The notes beneath the pieces were generated by a model. That model worked only from the letters and a program-made list of their open reading frames with translations, did no database searches and was not told where the DNA came from. From assembly GCA_020354085.1 (NCBI GenBank), contig CP070641.1, forward strand, positions 244,851 to 254,332: a stretch of DNA of 9,482 nt, given 5' to 3'. The position numbers and the translations under genes are program-made. Source of the stretch: Pseudomonadota bacterium. Its GTDB lineage: Bacteria > Pseudomonadota > Gammaproteobacteria > Acidiferrobacterales > Sulfurifustaceae. Positions 7,201 to 9,482 of the stretch are shown piece after piece (position 1 is the first letter of the stretch; each line of letters starts with the position of its first letter).

Positions 7201-7723
7201 GTTCGATCGCGGGACTGATCTTCTCGTCCGACTCAAATCGTGCGATCAGCTCGCGCGCCGCCTCGCGATAGAGCACGTCGGCATCCTCGGCGATCGCCGG
7301 CGGTGCGCCCAAGCGCGAGAGCGTTGGCATTTGACGCGCCAACCCGGCGCAGAACGCATCGATGGTGCTCACGCGAAGCCGCTGGGGGTTCGCGATCAAG
7401 CTCCATTCCTGCCGCGCGTCGCGCGTTAAGGCGGCACGCGCCAGCTCCCACGTGACCGCCTCATTCGGCGTCTCTGGGCGCGGGCCGGTGGCGTTCGTCA
7501 GAGCTTCTAGGACGCGGTTGCGCATTTCGTTGGCCGCCTTGCGCGAGAAAGTAATCGCCACGATTTCTTCCGGATGATCCACGCACGCCAGCAGGCGCAG
7601 GTAGCGTTGAGTCAAGAGCATGGTCTTGCCGGAACCGGCGGGCGCTTGAACGATGAATGACCGCTCGGGCATGAGCGCGCGGCGCCGCGCGGCGGCATCG
7701 GCAATGCGCCCGGTCGTGCTCAT
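4265..7723 (-). CDS. AddA-like UvrD-family helicase with RecB-type nuclease domain
   Basis: The 1152-residue protein is a superfamily 1 DNA helicase-nuclease of the AddA/RecB type, expected to unwind and degrade broken DNA ends for RecA. Helicase motifs run in order: Walker A APAGSGKT (27-34), Ia ITFSRKAANEMR (57-68), II IDEFQDTS (426-433), III VVGDPMQSIYRFRQ (457-470), IV LTVNFRS (494-500), V MTIHKAKGLQF (772-782) and VI LLYVAATRAIDRL (851-863). The C-terminal nuclease appears intact: H979 in GIVVHWVLQQ, D1070, then D1084 and K1086 in VIDYKAS, and Q1109 in APQLERY. The start was set at the ATG at 7723-7721, which overlaps the stop of the upstream gene as ATGA, so the two are probably translationally coupled. 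The open frame continues to 7885, but that part is antisense-like shadow of the upstream gene in another frame. Length and layout fit AddA, but RecB-like nomenclature is also used. Confidence 0.93.
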   Translation of the reverse strand: MSTTGRIADAAARRRALMPERSFIVQAPAGSGKTMLLTQRYLRLLACVDHPEEIVAITFSRKAANEMRNRVLEALTNATGPRPETPNEAVTWELARAALTRDARQEWSLIANPQRLRVSTIDAFCAGLARQMPTLSRLGAPPAIAEDADVLYREAARELIARFESDEKISPAIERLLQHLDNDLPKVEDLIAKMLARRDQWMRHLGSGAQPPRRETLEAALRHVIESALAATRSAFPASEAPALIALVRFAAENLRAAGTSSEILACVDLQEIPGATAEDLAAWRGLWTLLVAPSSGDWRKVGSANIGFPAPSGAANAAEKARRTDAKDRFKGLLERLSAYPFLREHLASVANLPPPQYDDGQWQVVEALCQLLPLAVAELWIVFQQRAQVDFTEVSWSALRALGTRDEPTDLALALDYRIRHVLIDEFQDTSLSQYELLALLTAGWTPEDGRTLFVVGDPMQSIYRFRQAEVGLFLRAWHRGIGNVSLEPLCLTVNFRSQKGIVEWVNETFARAFPAEEDVGTGAVTYSSAAAYHPAHPTPAVTVHPTLGRNDEDEAGRVVDLVKEAMADPTQKTIAILVRSRGHLVAIAPRLRREALPFRAVDIEALGHRSVVQDLLALTRALVHPGDRLSWLAALRAPWCGLTLADLEALAGGDQMAVVWELMQDSRRRARLSADGQARLAHIRSVLAECLSHQRRRPLRRLVEGAWIALGGPACVVDATDLADAQTYLDLLEQLDVGGDLMELDVLSERVEELFALPNVEASSRLQLMTIHKAKGLQFHTVIIPGLGRRPQSSEPPLLAWAERPNERTREADLLLAPIRASGKSADSIYSFLRRFDDEKGYHESGRLLYVAATRAIDRLHFLGHVAVSESSGARELAAPPASSLLHHLWESVRPEFERALGKMVGDEAADGAREAMANPPRSLLSRLPCDWQLPAIPADIAWAKGETVIEAAASLPLVEFEWAREIIRHVGIVVHWVLQQVACQGLENWKLNHAGKLRPLLMRRLAEEGVPPAQIETAVARTEAALTRTLSDARGRWILHAGHTDAHGEYALSGVVDGEFVNVILDRTFVDENGVRWVIDYKASAHEGGGLEEFLDRERERYAPQLERYALLMGQIDSRPIRVGLYFPLLGGWREWAPRMSRSVTLPA

Positions 7724-9482
7724 GTCGCGTCCCCCGACTCCACCAACGATGTCTCGTCCCGTTCGCGAATCCGGCAAAGTGGTGCGAGGTCGCAGTATTC
7801 GCAGGTTTGATAGCCATACTTCGGGTCGGCGCGCGCCTCGCCTTCGCGGAATGCCGAGCCGAGCGCCTCGATAACGCGCCGCCACTCGCCAAGCAATGCC
7901 GTCCAGGATTCGAACGCCGCCGCCTCGCGCGAGTCGGCGACGGGTCTCACATTGGGCGCAAGGCCATCCTGTGCCGCGATGCCGAGGAAGCGCGAATCGT
8001 CCTTGCGCACCTGGGCAAATGCCACGGCGGCGACGTTGTTCTGCGCCAGCGCATAGATCGGAAGCTGCGGCTCATCGGGGCGATCGCCAAACCACTGGCT
8101 CAGCTTCGGAGTGCCGGTCTTGTAGTCGACCACCATACGTGCGCCGTCTTCGAGCTCATCGACGCGGTCTGGCACGATCTTTATGGTCAGCCCGCCCAGG
8201 CTGGTCGATTGATCCTGCTCCGGAAGAATCACGGTAAACGGCGCACGCTGCTTTTCGAGCGCCAGCCAGTCGAGCGCTAGCCGTTCGAGCCGTGCGCGCT
8301 CAAGCGCAGTGAAACGCGCCGTGAATGTCTGTGAACGATGACGTGCAAAATCGGTGACGGCATCGCCCACGGCCACGCGGATCGCGCCATGCAGTGCTTC
8401 GTCCGACAAGGCACGCAGTCTGGCGTGGGACCTCAGCGATCCCCAAAAATTCTTCAGCACGCTATGCAACAACGTACCGCGCTCGAGCGCGTCGAGGCCG
8501 GGCTCAGGCGCCTTGAGGGCGCGCGCACCGAGGCGCGCACGCGCGAATGCACGGAACGGACAGGCGGCTTGATCCTTGAAGACGCCGGTCCCTAGACGCA
8601 TCTCGATTCCCGCCGGCAACGCCGGTGCGTACTCATCCGCAATCTGCTCGAGCCGCGGTCGTAATTCATACACGCGCCGCTGCAGGGCGCCGACCGTGTC
8701 CCGCGCCTCAGGTTGCGTAGCCGGCAGGTGTCCGATAAGTGGGCTGGGTCGCAGATCTTCGTCATCGTTTCGCCGCGGATGGCTGACGATGACTTGCGGC
8801 GCGCTCGCGAACAGCAATCCCGTCAACCGACGTGCAAACTCGAGCTCGCGCCCCGCAGAGGCATGCGGCAAGCCGTACTGACGCTGCAGTTCGATGGCAA
8901 TGAAAGGGTTCGGCCGCGGACTGCCGGGCCACACGGCGTCATGCAGCCCCGTGACCCATAGGCAGTCGAACTCTAGGCCCACTGCATCGAGTAGCCCCAT
9001 AATCTGAATCGGGACTTCTGGCGATTTCGGCTGAAACACGCGCTCGGCGGCCAGGCGCCGGAGCATTGAAAGTGCTTCCACGTAGTCCATACGATCGCCG
9101 ACGTGATCCAGCGACGAGAACACGGAGAGGATTTCTCGCCACGCCTCGACGGTCTGGTATTCATTGCTGTCGAGCGGCCGATCGCCCGGCCAACCGAGTA
9201 TCATGAGACTGCGCGCGAATCCCTCCGCCCAGGCGCTCGGGCGCTGATATCTTGCGAACGAATCGAGCAACCCGCGCCACTGCTTGAGCCGCCCTGCCAG
9301 AAACGGCGCGGCATGGGCGCGCTCGCAGCCGTCTTTGTCCTTATCCTGCGTAAGGCGTAGCAGGCTGTTGATTCCTAGCGAGGGTTCACCGTGCCGGAAC
9401 GCGACGTCGAGCAGCGCACGCCGCGACCATTCGGCAGACGCGCCGCCGAGAAATGGCGACCGCAGCAGACTCCCCATCTCCT
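7720..9482 (-). CDS. AddB-like PD-(D/E)XK nuclease, probable DNA repair protein (5' partial)
   Basis: About 587 C-terminal residues are present; the frame is still open at the window edge, and relatives are about 900 residues, so roughly 300 N-terminal residues are missing. The internal ATG at 9477 is not the start. It resembles the AddB-related family annotated as probable DNA repair protein (TIGR03623, from memory), partner of an AddA-like helicase. A central region with IMGLLDAVGLEFDCLWVTGL (9002-8943 area) resembles the degenerate helicase core of AddB. The nuclease is intact by eye: an aspartate in RVDELEDG, then VVDYKTG (coding bases about 8133-8113) and QLPIYALAQ. Four cysteines can bind a 4Fe-4S cluster: one in CPFRAF (about 8561-8544) and three in CEYCDLAPLCR (about 7802-7770), as in AddB and DNA2-type nucleases. 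Its TGA stop overlaps the helicase ATG by 4 bp. Confidence 0.9.
   Translation of the reverse strand, partial: EMGSLLRSPFLGGASAEWSRRALLDVAFRHGEPSLGINSLLRLTQDKDKDGCERAHAAPFLAGRLKQWRGLLDSFARYQRPSAWAEGFARSLMILGWPGDRPLDSNEYQTVEAWREILSVFSSLDHVGDRMDYVEALSMLRRLAAERVFQPKSPEVPIQIMGLLDAVGLEFDCLWVTGLHDAVWPGSPRPNPFIAIELQRQYGLPHASAGRELEFARRLTGLLFASAPQVIVSHPRRNDDEDLRPSPLIGHLPATQPEARDTVGALQRRVYELRPRLEQIADEYAPALPAGIEMRLGTGVFKDQAACPFRAFARARLGARALKAPEPGLDALERGTLLHSVLKNFWGSLRSHARLRALSDEALHGAIRVAVGDAVTDFARHRSQTFTARFTALERARLERLALDWLALEKQRAPFTVILPEQDQSTSLGGLTIKIVPDRVDELEDGARMVVDYKTGTPKLSQWFGDRPDEPQLPIYALAQNNVAAVAFAQVRKDDSRFLGIAAQDGLAPNVRPVADSREAAAFESWTALLGEWRRVIEALGSAFREGEARADPKYGYQTCEYCDLAPLCRIRERDETSLVESGDAT

Noticed and set aside
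4265..7723. Many plus-strand open frames of 60-180 residues opposite the helicase gene
   Set aside because: Typical shadow frames of a GC-rich gene. The minus strand carries all helicase and nuclease motifs in order.
7724..7885. Upstream extension of the helicase frame
   Set aside because: It lies inside the AddB-like gene, is Arg-rich as out-of-frame GC-rich sequence is, and the ATGA overlap at 7723 gives a natural start.

Overview
The window looks like a chromosomal segment of a moderately GC-rich beta- or gammaproteobacterium (GC about 60% by eye). The order suhB / trmJ / cysE, a SuhB starting MHPMLN, a seven-iron ferredoxin of the Azotobacter FdI type and an AddAB-like repair pair all fit that group. 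I lean towards a gammaproteobacterium but cannot exclude beta. I saw no tRNA, rRNA, CRISPR array, insertion sequence or phage gene.

Layout. Bases 1-42 (minus) hold the first 14 codons of a gene that looks like cysE, cut by the window edge. Directly upstream on the same strand is trmJ (80-814), a tRNA 2'-O-methyltransferase. Divergent from it is suhB (895-1692), with a good sigma-70 promoter in the 80-bp gap. suhB converges, with only 8 bp between, on a 578-residue protein gene (1701-3437, minus) whose C-terminal part resembles a PilZ-type domain. A 278-bp gap (3438-3715) with several short dyads separates it from fdxA (3716-4039, plus). After fdxA comes a 225-bp gap (4040-4264) with no gene but a striking long inverted repeat. 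The rest (4265-9482, minus) is a two-gene operon. An AddB-like protein with an iron-sulfur PD-(D/E)XK nuclease domain (partial, 5' end beyond the window) is joined by an ATGA overlap to an AddA-like UvrD-family helicase with its own C-terminal nuclease domain.

How the genes work together. Most of the window is housekeeping: tRNA modification, inositol-phosphatase/rRNA transcription factor SuhB, cysteine synthesis, electron transfer, and double-strand-break processing. The helicase-nuclease pair probably acts as one complex that resects DNA ends for RecA loading, in place of or alongside RecBCD. I do not see an obviously new multi-gene system. The most unexplained items are the 4140-4247 inverted repeat with nested hairpins, the dyads around the fdxA upstream region, and the uncharacterised PilZ-like protein.
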